Assembly (NCBI RefSeq): GCF_028372415.1
Contig: NC_092875.1
Coordinates: 191,795,522-191,859,521, forward strand
Direction: 5' to 3'
DNA: 64,000 nucleotides
Source of the DNA: Notamacropus eugenii
Lineage: Eukaryota > Chordata > Mammalia > Diprotodontia > Macropodidae
This document shows, piece by piece, positions 52,470 to 63,190 of the stretch. Below the pieces are notes generated by a model. The model saw nothing but the letters and a program-made list of their open reading frames with translations. It was not told where the DNA came from and made no database searches. Made by a program: the position numbers and the translations under genes. Within the stretch, counting starts at the first letter, position 1; each line of letters starts with the position of its first letter.

Positions 52470-53937
52470 TTTTCTGTTTGCCTCAGTTTCCTCATCTTTA
52501 TTTTTTTTTAGGTTCTACACATACATTCCTATTAAATACATTTTCACCTTAGTCATGTTACATAGAAGAATTAAAGTGAATGGGAGAAACCATAAAAATA
52601 AAAAAAATAATACAAAAAAAATGCTTCATTCTGTCATTCAATTCTATAGTACTTTCTCTGGATGTGGAAGGCATTTTGCTTCGAGTCCAGTGGGAATTTT
52701 TTAAGTCCTTTTCTTACAATGAAATACTAAGTCTACCTCACATACTGTGGTTGTTGCTGTGTACAAAGTTCTCCTGGTTCTGCCCCTTTCAGTCAGCATC
52801 AGTTCATATAAGTCTTTCTAGGCCTTTCTGAAGTCTTCCAGTTCATCATTTCTTACAGCACAATAGTATTACATTGCATCCATATACCACAACTTGTTCA
52901 GCCATTCCCTAATTGATGGGCATCCCCTTGATTTCCAGTTTTTGGCCACAACAAAGAGAGCTGCTATAAATAGTTTTGTACATGTGGGATCCTTTTCCAT
53001 TTCTATGATCTCTTTGGTGTAGAGTCCCAGAAGCGATATTGCTGGGTCAAAGGGTATGTATATTTTTGTAGCCCTTTGGGCATAGTTCCAAATTGCTCTC
53101 CAGAATGGTTAGATCAGCTCACAGTTCTGCCAACCATGAATTAGTGTTCCAACTCTACATCTTCTCCAACATTTATCATCTTCCTGTTTTGTCATGTTAG
53201 CATATCTGATAGGTGTGATGTGGTACCTCAGAGTTGTTTTGATTTGCATCTCTCTAATCAATAGTGATTTAGAGCATTTTTTCACATGACTATAGATAGT
53301 TTTAATTTCTTCCTTTGAAAACTGCCTATTCATATCCTTTGACCATTCATCAATTGGGGAATGACTTGCATTCTTGTACATTTGACTCAATTCTCTATAT
53401 ATTTTAGAAATAAGACCTTTATCACAGACACTAATTGTGAAAATTCTTTCCCAGTTTTCTACTTGCCTCCTAATCTTGGTTGCATTGAGTTGGTTTGTGC
53501 AAAACTTTTCAATTTATTATAATCAAAATTATCCATTTTGCACTTCATAACGTTCCTTATCTCTTGTTTGGTCAAAAATGTCTCCATTTTCCATAAATCT
53601 GACAAATACTCTATTCCTTGCTTCCCTAATTTGTTTATAGTATCAATCTTTGTGCCTAGATCACGTATCCATTTGGACTTTAGTCTTGTGTACAGTGTTA
53701 GGCATTGGTCTATGCTCAGTTTCCACCACACTGCTATCCAGTTTTCTCAGCAATTTGTGTTGAAAAGTGAGTTCTTATCCTAGAAGCCAGGGTCCTTGGG
53801 TTTATCAAACAGTAGATTGCTATATTCATTCACTACTATGTCTTGAGTACCTAACAAGTTCAACTGGTCTACCCCTCTGTTTCTTAGCCAGTACCAAGTG
53901 GTTTTGATGATTGCTGCTTTATAATACAATTTGAGAC
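52470..53937 (-). mobile_element. 5'-truncated L1 LINE with 18-bp target duplication
   Basis: A 1,468-bp minus-strand insertion flanked by identical CCATCACCAGTCATCTTT (52,452-52,469 and 53,938-53,955). The left end holds a T-run (52,501-52,509), the complement of poly-A, preceded by 30 bp of SINE-like sequence. Minus-strand frames 53,109-53,390 (…RYHITPIRYANMTKQEDDKC, RVGTLIHGWQNCEL) and 53,459-53,731 (LKSKWIRDLGTKIDTINKLG) are the ORF2 C-terminal third. The best-preserved L1 in the window but dead: no RT or endonuclease. Confidence 0.95.
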
Positions 53938-53955
53938 CCATCACCAGTCATCTTT

Positions 53956-54165
53956 ACCTATGTCTTGTCCCTGAACTCAGATGACTTTGGCAGAGAGAGT
54001 GAGGCTGATGACTATGCCCAGCTCTGCCTCACTTAAATCCAATTCACTTTCAAGCCAAGATATCACCCTCCTATTGCCATTGGTCCTTTTTGGGAATGAG
54101 GGATGAACAACAACAATAACACATTGCCTGATATGTGATAGTTACTTAATGAATGCTTAAGAAAG
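53956..54165 (+). mobile_element. Composite SINE, sense (after L1) and L2 terminus
   Basis: CAGATGACTTTGGCAGAGAG, GAGGCTGATGACTATGCCCA, CACTTAAATCCAATTCACTT, tail TTGGTCCTTTTTGGGAATGA with AACAACAAC to 54,112. Then GCCTGATATGTGATAGTTAC with TTAATGAATGC is the L2 end. Confidence 0.85.
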
Positions 54166-54599
54166 ATGACTCCATAGCAATGAAGATGAATCATGCTGCT
54201 CACCTCATACCTGAAAAGTAATGAACTTAAAATACAGAGAAAAACACACATTTTCTGGCATGGAATTTGGGATTTTTTATATTGGACCATGTATGCTAAT
54301 GATGAGGGTTTTCTTTTGTTTTTTTATCATTCACTAGAAGAGGCAGTGGGAAGGACAGGTTATGAATGAATTTAAAAATAAATAAATAAATACATTATTT
54401 TAAAAGAGAAGGAAGGAAAGAAAAAATGGAGGAAGCAGAGTGGAAGATTGATATGGGTTCACAAAAATAATTAATATTAGTTGGAATAAGACAGAATAAA
54501 AAGAAGATGGTGATAAATAATAATGACAAAAAAATCATGAACTAGCAATGGGATTTAAAAACTGTGTTTAGGACAGGAGGAAAATCAAAGTTTAGGAGT
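54166..54599. other. Unassigned, A-rich
   Basis: AAATAAATAAATAAATAC at 54,376-54,393. No family recognised. Confidence 0.35.
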
Positions 54600-54815
54600 A
54601 TTACTCACAAGATCATAGATGCAGACCTGGAAGGGAAAACAGAGATTAAGTGGTCTGCCTCCATTATTTTAAAATCTAGGAAAGTGAAACCTAAAAAAGT
54701 CAAATGACTTGTAAAAGTTCTTTTAAGTATTGAATATCAAAAGTAGGATTTTAACTCACACCAGCTGACTCCCAAGCCAGAGCTTTCTCCACTGTGTCAT
54801 ATCACTTCATTTTTG
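54600..54815 (-). mobile_element. MIR-type SINE, antisense
   Basis: AAGATCATAGATGCAGACCT, GGATTTTAACTCACACCAGC, CCAGAGCTTTCTCCACTGTG. Confidence 0.75.
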
Positions 54816-54829
54816 GTAGATTAATGATA

Positions 54830-55262
54830 ATGGAAGAAGATGAGAAGGCAGAATCATTCAAGTTTTATTTTGCTTCTGTTTTCTCTACCAAGGGGAATAA
54901 TTTTTAGATTAGGAAGGATAAATCAAAAATTGTTAGTAGGGAATGGAAAACCAAGATAAGTAAGGAAATGATCAGACAACTCAGTTGCCTTCAATGAGTT
55001 TAGGTTACTAAGACTAGTCAAACTTTATCCTAAAGTATGCAAAGAACAGATGTGATTGCTTAGTAACTGTTAGTTACCTTTAACAATATTTGCCAACAAG
55101 AGGGGCTCTATAAGAATGGAAAAAGATAACTGTTTCAGATTCCAAAAAACCCCAAAACAAAATGGAAAAGAATGGAGTCTGCAAGTTATACACCAGTGAC
55201 CTTGATTTATATTTCTGGCAGAATTCTAGAAAACATCATTAAAATATGAGTTCTTAGAAAGG
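54830..55262 (+). mobile_element. CR1/L3 LINE ORF2 fragment, sense
   Basis: The end reads (with one eroded position) SYTPVTLIYISGRILENIIK, matching the CR1-type RT motif NYRPVSLTSIPGKILEHII. Upstream text with GATGTGATTGCTTAGTAACT also fits. It is cut by the L1 at 55,266. Confidence 0.6.
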
Positions 55263-55265
55263 AGA

Positions 55266-56905
55266 ACAATGCAGGGGAGCAGCAGAACCAAGATGGCAGA
55301 GTAGAAGGACAGACCTGTAGAAACTCCCCTCCATAGTCCATAAAATACCTGTAAAAATAACTCTAAACAAATTCTAGAGCAGCAGAAGCCACAAAATGAC
55401 AGAGTGAAAGAGATTTCCAGCCTAAGACAGCCTGGAAGGCTGACAGGGAAGATCTTTTGCACTGGGCGCAGAGCAGAGCATGTAGCAGGGACAGGAGTGG
55501 AACAGGCCTTGGGGGCGAACTCCTGGGCAGCAGCTATAGTTCCCAGATTGCTCAACCCATAAACACCAAAGATAGCTTCAAAGGTCAGTGGGAAAACTCT
55601 TTCACCTGGATGAGAAGGGAACAAGATCTGGCCCACTACCAGTAGCAACTGCAGTAGCAGTGTCCATTTTTGGAACCTTTCACCTAAAGCCCCTGGGGGA
55701 ATTGATCTCAGTCCTGAGTGGCTCTCCTGGGTTGAGGAAGAGTGCCAGCGTGGTGGAGCTGGAGGTGGTTGTGGACAGGGAATTGTACTCACGGATCCTG
55801 GGCAGAACAGAGTGCTAGTGGTTGCTCACAGACAAGACCCCTTGAATGGGTCACCTTGGAGGAAGTGAGAACTTATAGGTACCCAGAGTATACCCTCTTC
55901 TTGACAAAGGACTCAAAAGTCAAGTGATTGGCTGGGAAAATGCCCCAAAAAGGGAAAAAAATAAGACTACAGAAGGCTATTTTCTTGGTGAACTGGTATT
56001 TTCTTTCATCCTTCTGGATGAGGAAGAACAATGCATACTGTCAGAGGAAGTCAAGGCTTCTGCATCCAAAACCTCCAAAATAAATATGCAATGGTCTCAG
56101 GCCATAGAAGAGCTCAAAAAGGATTTTGAAAATCAAGTAATAGAGGTAGAGGAAAAATTGGGAAGAGAAATGACAGCAATGCAAGAAAATCATGAAAAGC
56201 GAGTCAATAGCTTACTAAAGGAGACCCAAAAAATGCTGAAGAAAGTAACACCTTTAAAAATGGGATAACTCAATTGGCAAAAGAGGTCCAAGAAGCCAAT
56301 GCAGAGAAGAATGCTTTAAAAGACAGATTAGCCAAATGGAAAAGGAGGTTCAAAAAGCTCACTGAAGAAAATAGTTCTTTAAAAATTAGAATGGAGCAGA
56401 TGGAAGCTAATGACTTTATGAGAAACCAAGAAATTACCAAACAAAACCAAAAGAATGAAAAAAATATAAGATAATGTGAAATCTCTCATTGGAAAAACAA
56501 CTGACCTGGAAAATAGATCCAGGAGAGACAATTTAAAATTAATGGGACTACCTGAAAGCCATGATCAAAAAAAGAGCCTAGATCATCTTTCATGAAATTA
56601 TCAAGGAAAACTGCCCTGATATTCTAGAACCCGATGGTAAAATAAATATTGAAAAAATCCACAAATCACCTCCTGAAAGAGATCCATCATACTATTTGTG
56701 CTCTCTCTCTCTTTCTCTCTCTCTTGTTCTTTCTTTCCCATGATTCATTCCATTGATTAAATTCTTCTTTGCAAAGTGACTGATGCCTATGTCAGATTGC
56801 ATACAGTCTTGGGAAGGGGGATGGAAGAAAATTTAAAACTCAAAAGCTTGTGGAACTGAATGCTGAAAACTAAAAATAAATAAATTAATTAAAAAAAAAA
56901 TAAAA
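55266..56905 (+). mobile_element. Short L1 with 5' end and ORF1, lacking ORF2 (HAL1-like)
   Basis: Starts at the marsupial L1 5' end (GCAGAACCAAGATGGCAGAG). ORF1 is open in two adjacent frames: 55,924-56,268 (REKNKTTEGYFLGELVFSFI … AIEELKKDFENQ … EKLGREMTAMQENHEKRVNS) and 56,274-56,474 (AEKNALKDRLAKWKRRFKKL, EENSSLKIRMEQMEANDF). These are the coiled coil with heptad spacing. Remnants of the next region follow (LKLMGLPESHDQKK, INIEKIHKSPPERDPS), then a sudden jump at about 56,697 to a CT tract and the L1 3' UTR (CATACAGTCTTGGGAAGGGG, ACTCAAAAGCTTGTGGAACT). ORF2 is absent entirely. Confidence 0.85.
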
Positions 56906-56914
56906 TCATTCCCA

Positions 56915-57430
56915 GTCAGGACCCAGCTTGTCTTTCCAAACTGATTTCATATTACTCCCTGTCATGATCTGTACAATCCAGCCAAACTAGACTATATTAT
57001 TTGCACAAGGTGTCCTATCTCCTGACTGCCTATGTAGCTTTGCACAGGCTGTCCCTTATGTCTCAAATATTCTCTCCAATCATCTCTTCTTAGTACCCCT
57101 AGATCCTTCAAGTTTCACTTTATTTGCTCCTTTCTACAAGATATTGTTTCCAATTCCTCTAGTTGTTGCTGTTTCTTCCCACATATCTATGCATATATGT
57201 ATCTATTTTGCATGTACACCACTGTATACATTGCATGAGTATGTAAGACTTATATGTATAGATACAAAGTTATGTGTCTATCTTGTATTTCCATACCTGT
57301 GACCATAGTAGACTGCTAACTCCTTGAGGACAGGAATGGCTTACTTTAATATTTGTTGCATCCAGTCTAGAGGCTGGCACAAGGTAGTTGTTTACAAATT
57401 CATGTTAAGTGATTGTTCGATTTTTATTAA
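56915..57430 (+). mobile_element. L2 3' region, sense
   Basis: ACAATCCAGCCAAACTAGAC, TTTGCACAGGCTGTCCCTTA, CCTTCAAGTTTCACTTTATT, TAACTCCTTGAGGACAGGAA, GGCTGGCACAAGGTAGTTG. Nearly the full L2 3' segment. Confidence 0.88.
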
Positions 57431-58077
57431 ATGGTATACCTGATGGTTCACAACCATATCTCCTTTCCCTGGGATATATTACTTTAATGCCTGGATAGCA
57501 AAATATTTAAAGACATGTTTAAGTGATATGATTTCTTCATATTTAAGGAAAAATGAAGCTTTTGAAATAGCATCTTCATCGTTTGATATGAATATGAGTT
57601 TTTTCATGGCTTTTACTTTCTATTATTTTATTGTGGCAGATGGAAAGACATTTAAACCAGTGATTTTGCTTTAAATTTACTTTTCAAATTTAGATAAAGA
57701 GTTAAGGGGGCCAGATGTGTGTTATGAACCTATTTTGAATGGTATAGCCAGAAGGAATTCTTAATGGATAAATTACTATAAACCTGTGGTAGAGTTTTAT
57801 AGATGGCAGTGGAAATGTGTACACTAAGTTTACTATAGTGGTTTTGAGGTGGGTATCTCTATTAGGCAAATAGAAGTAAACATTTTACATAGGCTGACGG
57901 AACAGGACATGAGAGCTGGGTTTCAGAGCTCTGGTTTGTTCCTTCTGCCTACATTCCCTTAAGATTTCCCACCCCTACCCCAGGAGAAATGGTTCTACTT
58001 TGTCCAGACAAAATTTGATTCTATTTGATTATTTCATAGCAAAGCAAAGGAAAACCACACTCTGCTACTATTTTCAT
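57431..58077. other. Unique AT-rich sequence
   Basis: No repeat or frame recognised. Pyrimidine-rich CCCACCCCTACCCC at 57,969. Confidence 0.35.
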
Positions 58078-58480
58078 GGATTTAGAATGGAAGAGACCTC
58101 TGAGACCTTCGTGTAAAGGGGTGTACTGGAGTTAGCCAAATCAGCTCTAAAGAGTTGATTGTTAAATTTTCAATGTGAGCATCTATACCTCGGAAATCAA
58201 GAATTGCTTTATTTTTATTAAATCAGAGCTTGCTTTATTTATTTTGTTGATGGTCTATATTTAAGAAAGCAATGCACAAAATATTACTAATGTATATTAA
58301 ACATAAAGTGTGTCATAAAAGGGTGCCAAACACCCTTAATCTGGTCTAGGCCTCTCATATCACAAATTAAGTCCCAGAGAAGTAAAGTGAGCTACCCAAA
58401 GTCATATAGCTGGTAGACTCAGATTTCATTGGACTTTCTGATATCCAATCTAATATTATCTCATCGTATTGAATCCATTT
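58078..58480 (-). mobile_element. MIR-type SINE, antisense, split by the unnamed element
   Basis: GGAAGAGACCTCTGAGACCT before and TAATCTGGTCTAGGCCTCTC, AAGTCCCAGAGAAGTAAAGT, AAAGTCATATAGCTGGTAGA after the insert at 58,105-58,335. Confidence 0.75.
58105..58335 (+). mobile_element. Unnamed interspersed element, copy 2
   Basis: TGATTGTTAAATTTTCAATG, AATCAGAGCTTGCTTTATTT, GTTGATGGTCTATATTTAAG, TATTAAACATAAAGTGTGTC match 29,040-29,215 in order. It begins GGGGTGTACTGG and ends TGCCAAACACC, giving short imperfect inverted ends, or TG…CA ends of a small LTR. Class undecided. Confidence 0.6.
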
Positions 58481-58860
58481 CACCATTAATCATTACATTC
58501 CACCACTCTGCTTACTAAGGAAATGCTCACCCAGTGAGAGTTTAAGAAATTATCACATAGCTCAGAATGGGAAGAAGAAAGTTCAGTTCTCTCTGGCAGA
58601 AGCAGCTAGATGGCACAATGAGAGGTTGATGTCTAGGCTAAGGAAGGTTGTATGAGCTAAGAAACAATCACACTGGGTACACTGATGTTATTTTTTTCTT
58701 ATGTATTTAATCATCTAATGAAATATCTGTATTACCTGCATTAGATGTAATTATGTACAATTAAATATAATTAATGTACCTGCATTAACAACAACAACAA
58801 AAAAAGACAACAAACACTTAAGGAAAGCATAGCAGAATTAAGACAAGAGTAAAGATTATG
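58481..58860. other. Unassigned; stray SINE head
   Basis: CAGCTAGATGGCACAATGAG (58,602-58,621) is a lone SINE head. AACAACAACAACAAAAAAAG at 58,788 is an A-rich tail of unknown origin. Confidence 0.4.
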
Positions 58861-58864
58861 GGGT

Positions 58865-59030
58865 CCTAGATTCAGAAACTGAAGGACTAAAAACGCAACT
58901 AGTGAAATTCCTTCATTTTACAGAGAAAGAAACTGCAGACCAAAGAGGTTACCTTTCCCAATACAGTAAAGGTGAGAGTTAGGATTTGAACTCATGTCCT
59001 CAAGTCCCAAGCTAGTGTTCTTTTTTTACT
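58865..59030 (-). mobile_element. MIR-type SINE, antisense
   Basis: CCTTCATTTTACAGAGAAAG, AAACTGCAGACCAAAGAGGT, GGATTTGAACTCATGTCCTC. Confidence 0.85.
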
Positions 59031-60025
59031 GTTCCATGGAGTTTTCTAAAGTTGGATGGTGGCAAGGTCATGATCTGATAAGACAATCGACCCCAGACTA
59101 TGGACTAACTAAAGAAAAAGCAGCCCTGCCCTTGACGGGATGAGGTCAAGGGGAATATGTCAGTAAATGTTCTAAGAACCTGAGATGGCACATGGATCCA
59201 GGGTATATCCCAAACTATTGGATGTGACTACTTGATTGGCAAAATGTCACTGTCCATTCTGTTGAAGAGTATCACAGAGTGGTCTAGCATCACATAGACT
59301 ACATGGTTTATTTTCTCTAGTAGAAACCCTGCAAACCATATTGCATGAGGGAAGAAGAAGATATCAAAAGACTCCATTTTGCCACAACTTGTGTGTCTTG
59401 TGAAGGGCTATGATCTGCCTTCTCCCACTATTCCTTCACTTTCTTGTTGAACACATTAACATGAACACAGCTTGATAGTGATGCTTTTTCATGATAGTGG
59501 AAGTGACTTGAGGTTTTTTGTATCTCTGGGACAATGAACATGAGAGTGGTAATAACTCATTTTCAAGAACTCTCTGCAATCAGCACCAGATAAAGTACAA
59601 TCAGATTCTTTATCTATGACCTATTTGTTGGCTTAAAAAGGGTATCATTAACATGATTAGATAAAAGATGCCAAAATTAATCCTGACCTGACTGATCGCA
59701 TCCTGACTATATACTCTATTTTCTTCCATTGTCAATCTAGCTTGTGGAGGTTATAGAAAAAAATCTGTTAGAAGGGTAATAATAATGTGGAATGACTTTC
59801 TTATCCTCCGTTTTTAAATACCATGTCTTTTCTGGGTGAAGGTAGCCAGTACTGATGGTACCCTAAGTATTTTAGTGAGACTGAGGACACTAATGCTCAC
59901 CTATCTTACTTATAATGGGCATATATACCATACCACAGATCCCATAAATAGGATGTACCATCTGTAAAAAGATTTTCCATTGTGCTACCCTGTGCCTAGC
60001 TGGAGAACTATTAAACAACCCTCAC
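59031..60025. other. Unassigned kilobase, repeat-like texture
   Basis: No family recognised. It reads like a degraded transposon interior rather than simple unique DNA, but I cannot place it. No frame reaches 60 codons. Confidence 0.3.
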
Positions 60026-60029
60026 ATAT

Positions 60030-60210
60030 AATTCCAGATTTGGAACTGGAAAGGAGCTTTGAGGCCATTTGATCTAGTCACTTTGTTTTACATATGAGGA
60101 AACTGGGGTCCAGATATGCTAAATGACTTCTACAAGGTCACACATATAGTAAATATTAGGATCAGAGCTTGACTCCAGATCTCATGACTTCAAATTTATT
60201 GGTCTTTCAA
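60030..60210 (-). mobile_element. MIR-type SINE, antisense
   Basis: GAACTGGAAAGGAGCTTTGA with GGCCATTTGATCTAGTC, TATGAGGAAACTGGGGTCCA, CAAGGTCACACATATAGTAA. Confidence 0.9.
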
Positions 60211-60427
60211 CTGAGTTCTCAACTTGATAGGGCTAAAAGAAAAATTCTGTGAGAGTATGAGAAAATGGAGGTTTTGAATTCCAAAGAAATGTTTCCTGCA
60301 TGGTGTAATTTGGATTCCCAAGACAATGGCAAAACAGAAAAAAATCCCAGGATGCCTGATTCCAGAGCCATTGTTCTGGTATAATGACATCCTACAGTTA
60401 CAATGTAAATCATTCAGAGAAGTTATA

Positions 60428-60665
60428 TTCAGTTTTTTTCAGTTGTATCCAATTCTTCACGAACCCATTTGGAATTTTCTTGGCAGAAATACTGGACAAT
60501 TTTTCCCTTTGCTTTTCCAGCTCAAGTTACAGATGAGGAAATTGAGGCAAACAGGGTTAAGTAATTTGTCCAGGGCTCACATAGCTAGTAAGTGTCTGAA
60601 GCCAAATTTGATCTCAGGTCTTCCTGACTCCAAGCCCTATACTCTATCCATTTTGCCACCTAGCA
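60428..60665 (-). mobile_element. tRNA-derived SINE with RTE-like tail, antisense
   Basis: TTTTTTTCAGTTGTATCCAA, CCCATTTGGAATTTTCTTGG, ACAGATGAGGAAATTGAGGC, CATAGCTAGTAAGTGTCTGA, ACTCTATCCATTTTGCCACC. The 130-codon frame at 60,326 is its shadow. 60,211-60,427 is unassigned. Confidence 0.92.
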
Positions 60666-60739
60666 CCCTCCAAAGAAGTTACGTTGGATCTAAAATTGCT
60701 TCTCCTGATTTGAGTTAAGAAGTGTCTGCCCAGGGGCCT

Positions 60740-61190
60740 CATTACAGGCAAACAACAAATGAACTTAAAATGAGAAGATCTGGTTTTGGATTCTCCTTCC
60801 TCACTTCACTTTTTTTATCTGTAAAATGAGCATGTTAAATTATAATATCTTTATGATCCTTTTTAGCTCTAATATTTGACAGAATTTAAAAGGTGACTCA
60901 TAGTATCTCTCTGTTGGTAAGTGATGACTTTCCCTGCTCCCGAACCTTCACGTAAGTCTTAATTTGATTCCACCTAATAATAATTGATATTCATATAGCA
61001 TTTTAAGGTGTGTGAAATGTTTTATACACAGTCATTTCAGTTTCATAACAAGTCTATGAGGTGACTAGGAAAGGTATTATTAGCCCCATTTCACAGATGA
61101 GGAAATATCGGAGATCAGTAAATGTTTTAAGGGAACGTAGGTCTTGCTAGCTCCAAGTCAGTATTCCATTCATTCACTTTATCCTAATCC
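60740..61190. mobile_element. MIR fragments in both orientations
   Basis: Sense 60,765-60,885 (TTTTTTTATCTGTAAAATGA, TTTATGATCCTTTTTAGCTC). Antisense 60,965-61,190 (GCATTTTAAGGTGTGTGAAA, CATTTCACAGATGAGGAAAT). Confidence 0.75.
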
Positions 61191-61261
61191 CTATCATGGT
61201 CTTGGGATAACCTTTTGTTCCTGAAAATTATGCAAGCAAAGTTTAAGGTCTAGAAAGTCTT

Positions 61262-61510
61262 ACTAAGGTGGTGAAGCAGCTAGGTGCCACAGTGGATCTG
61301 AAGTTAGGATGAGCTGAGTTCAAATCTGGTCTCAGACATACTAGCTCTGTTACTCTGGATGAATCATATACTTGCCTCAGTTTCTTCATTTACAAACTGG
61401 ACATAACAACTCTCTATTTCCAAAGGTTGTTATTAAGCAAAAATTAGATGACATTTGCCAAAGCATTTTGCAAAATTTAACTTGCTTTATAAATTCTGGA
61501 TATTGTAATT
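61262..61510 (+). mobile_element. tRNA/MIR-type SINE, sense
   Basis: AGCAGCTAGGTGCCACAGTG, CTGAGTTCAAATCTGGTCTC, TTGCCTCAGTTTCTTCATTT, GCCAAAGCATTTTGCAAAAT. Confidence 0.9.
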
Positions 61511-61621
61511 ATTATTTTTGCTGTTGTTTAGATAGAGGCTCAACAACAACTATGTATTTCTCATCTAGAAGCCAGTAGAACTAACTATGGGAAGGCTTAT
61601 CATCAGAAGGGTGGCCACAGA

Positions 61622-62104
61622 AATCAATCAACATTAATTAAGAACCTAGCATATACCAAGCACTGGGAAAACTTTCTGTTAGAGTGGAGTGTTAATAATA
61701 TGCCAGTGGGGCAGGAGGGAGAGAGGATATGCCCAGAGTTAAAATCACAGCTTTTTTGAAATTACAAAAAAAAATTCTCTGCCATGAAATTATATGGATA
61801 AATTAGCAGCAACCATTTTCATGATTAACTATGTGTCTCGCTCTGAATTTTGATCAATGCACATGATCAGAGTGCATAACAGAAAAGGATATGTGGCAGA
61901 ACCTTGTTTTCATAGTATACAGAATTGCATGATAGCAAAGGTTAAGTGATTCTCTAAAATAAAATACATAGAAAATAATAATAAAACATCTTAACGTCAC
62001 TGAATTTTAGAAATGAAAGAACTTTAGAATTCATCTAATATATTTTCCTCATTTTATGATTTATTTGATTATGATTTTATTATGATTATTATGATTTATT
62101 CACT
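61622..62104. other. L2 terminus (antisense, 61,622-61,690) then unassigned
   Basis: CAATCAACATTAATTAAGAA with CCTAGCATATACCAAGCACT is an antisense L2 end. The remainder to 62,104 is AT-rich; an antisense SINE scrap lies at 61,995-62,060. Confidence 0.5.
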
Positions 62105-62327
62105 TATCTCTATTCATGCATACACTTGTTCACTCAACAGACTCCCACTATGCTCCAGTCAGTTATGGGAATCACATGTAAAGAAAGAACAAGGCAAAGA
62201 ACTTGTATTCTACTGTGGGGAAACAATGTATACAAATATAGGTAAAGACAAAATATATTCAGAGTAAATGCAAAATAAAATGGAGATAGCATTAGTAATT
62301 GAGGGAATAAGGAAAGAGTGGTCACAT
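62105..62327 (-). mobile_element. L2 3' region, antisense (before LTR)
   Basis: GACTCCCACTATGCTCCAGT, AGAACTTGTATTCTACTGTG, GGAAACAATGTATACAAATA. It resumes at about 62,880. Confidence 0.7.
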
Positions 62328-62720
62328 TGTGGGAATCAAAAGAAGGAGTTCTGTTTCTACAGGGTTAAGATTCCTCCCAGTTTTGGGTGGTGGCAGTTTA
62401 TCAGAGTCGTGACTTAGCATGATCAGGTAAGAAACTTGTGCACAGGCTTGATTTGAGAGAAAGACTATCAGAGAGGAGCACATCAAGTTACCTGGCTGAT
62501 ATACGGTGTCGTGGGAAGTTCAAAATTTGGAACTGTAAAAAGGGCTCACATTGTTCTGAGCAAACTGTAGTCTTTCTGTAGCCTTACTTGTGAGCTACCG
62601 GTTCATTCAGGGGGAATGAACGTAAAGATTAATAAACACTTTCCTGATTTCACAAGGTTGCTTTTTGTTTAAGGTGAGTATGTTTCTCCCAGTTGGGGGC
62701 TTGTTGGTTAGGCTCATTTC
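62328..62720 (+). mobile_element. LTR fossil with primer-binding-site-like sequence
   Basis: Probable LTR from TGTGGGAATC (about 62,328) to CA at 62,691, with AATAAA at 62,631-62,636. It is followed after two bases by TGGGGGCTTGTTGGTTAG (62,694-62,711), close to the tRNA-Pro type primer site TGGGGGCTCGTCC of class I ERVs. The internal region is lost right after. Old, broken. Sits within an L2. Confidence 0.5.
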
Positions 62721-62737
62721 TCACAACATGATCTTGG

Positions 62738-62870
62738 GAAGGAAGGCAGAGAGGAAGGGGAAAAGGGAGGAAGGAAGGAAAAGAAGAAGGGAGGAAAGGA
62801 GAAGAGGAAAGAAAAAATGAAGAAAGGAAAGAAGGAAGAGAAGGGAAGGAAAGAGAAAAAGAAGCCAGGA
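62738..62870. repeat. (GGAA)n purine tract
   Basis: GGAAGG, GAAGAAGG and GGAAAG words, all purine. The 83-codon Leu/Phe/Ser-rich minus frame is an artefact. Confidence 0.92.
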
Positions 62871-62879
62871 AGAAATTAT

Positions 62880-63190
62880 GGGTAGAGAAAAGAGACTAAA
62901 TTCCAGGCAAGGGTTAATGTATATGTTAAGGCAAGGAAAGATGAGACGGAATATTAAGTACCAAGAACACAAAATAGTCAGTTTGTTTTTTGAAGAGAAT
63001 TCACGTGCAATAAGTTTTGAAAAGAGGTGCTAGAGCCAAAATGTGACTGCCTTTCCATCAGATCAGAGAAGTACTAGGGAGCCCTTCTAGCTTCTTTAGC
63101 TAGGAAGTGACATAGAATGATGTTAGATTTAGATACCAATTTGGAAGCTGGGAGTTAGAGAAGAGACCTGAGGCAGAGTACCAATTAGAA
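62880..63190 (-). mobile_element. L2 ORF2 3' part, antisense (after LTR)
   Basis: AAGCCAGGAAGAAATTATGG, AAATTCCAGGCAAGGGTTAA, TAGGAAGTGACATAGAATGA, AGAGAAGACCTGAGGC-type wording (63,157-63,175) follow antisense L2 order. Confidence 0.65.

Noticed and set aside
55226-55792. 188-codon minus-strand frame as a host gene
   Set aside because: It lies antisense over an L1 5' region and flank. Kept only as a low-interest observation.
59031-60025. Degraded retroviral or RTE interior
   Set aside because: Texture suggests a transposon, but no domain or terminal repeat could be named, so it was left unassigned.
60326-60718. 130-codon frame as a gene
   Set aside because: Most of it is the complement of a tRNA-derived SINE at 60,428-60,665.
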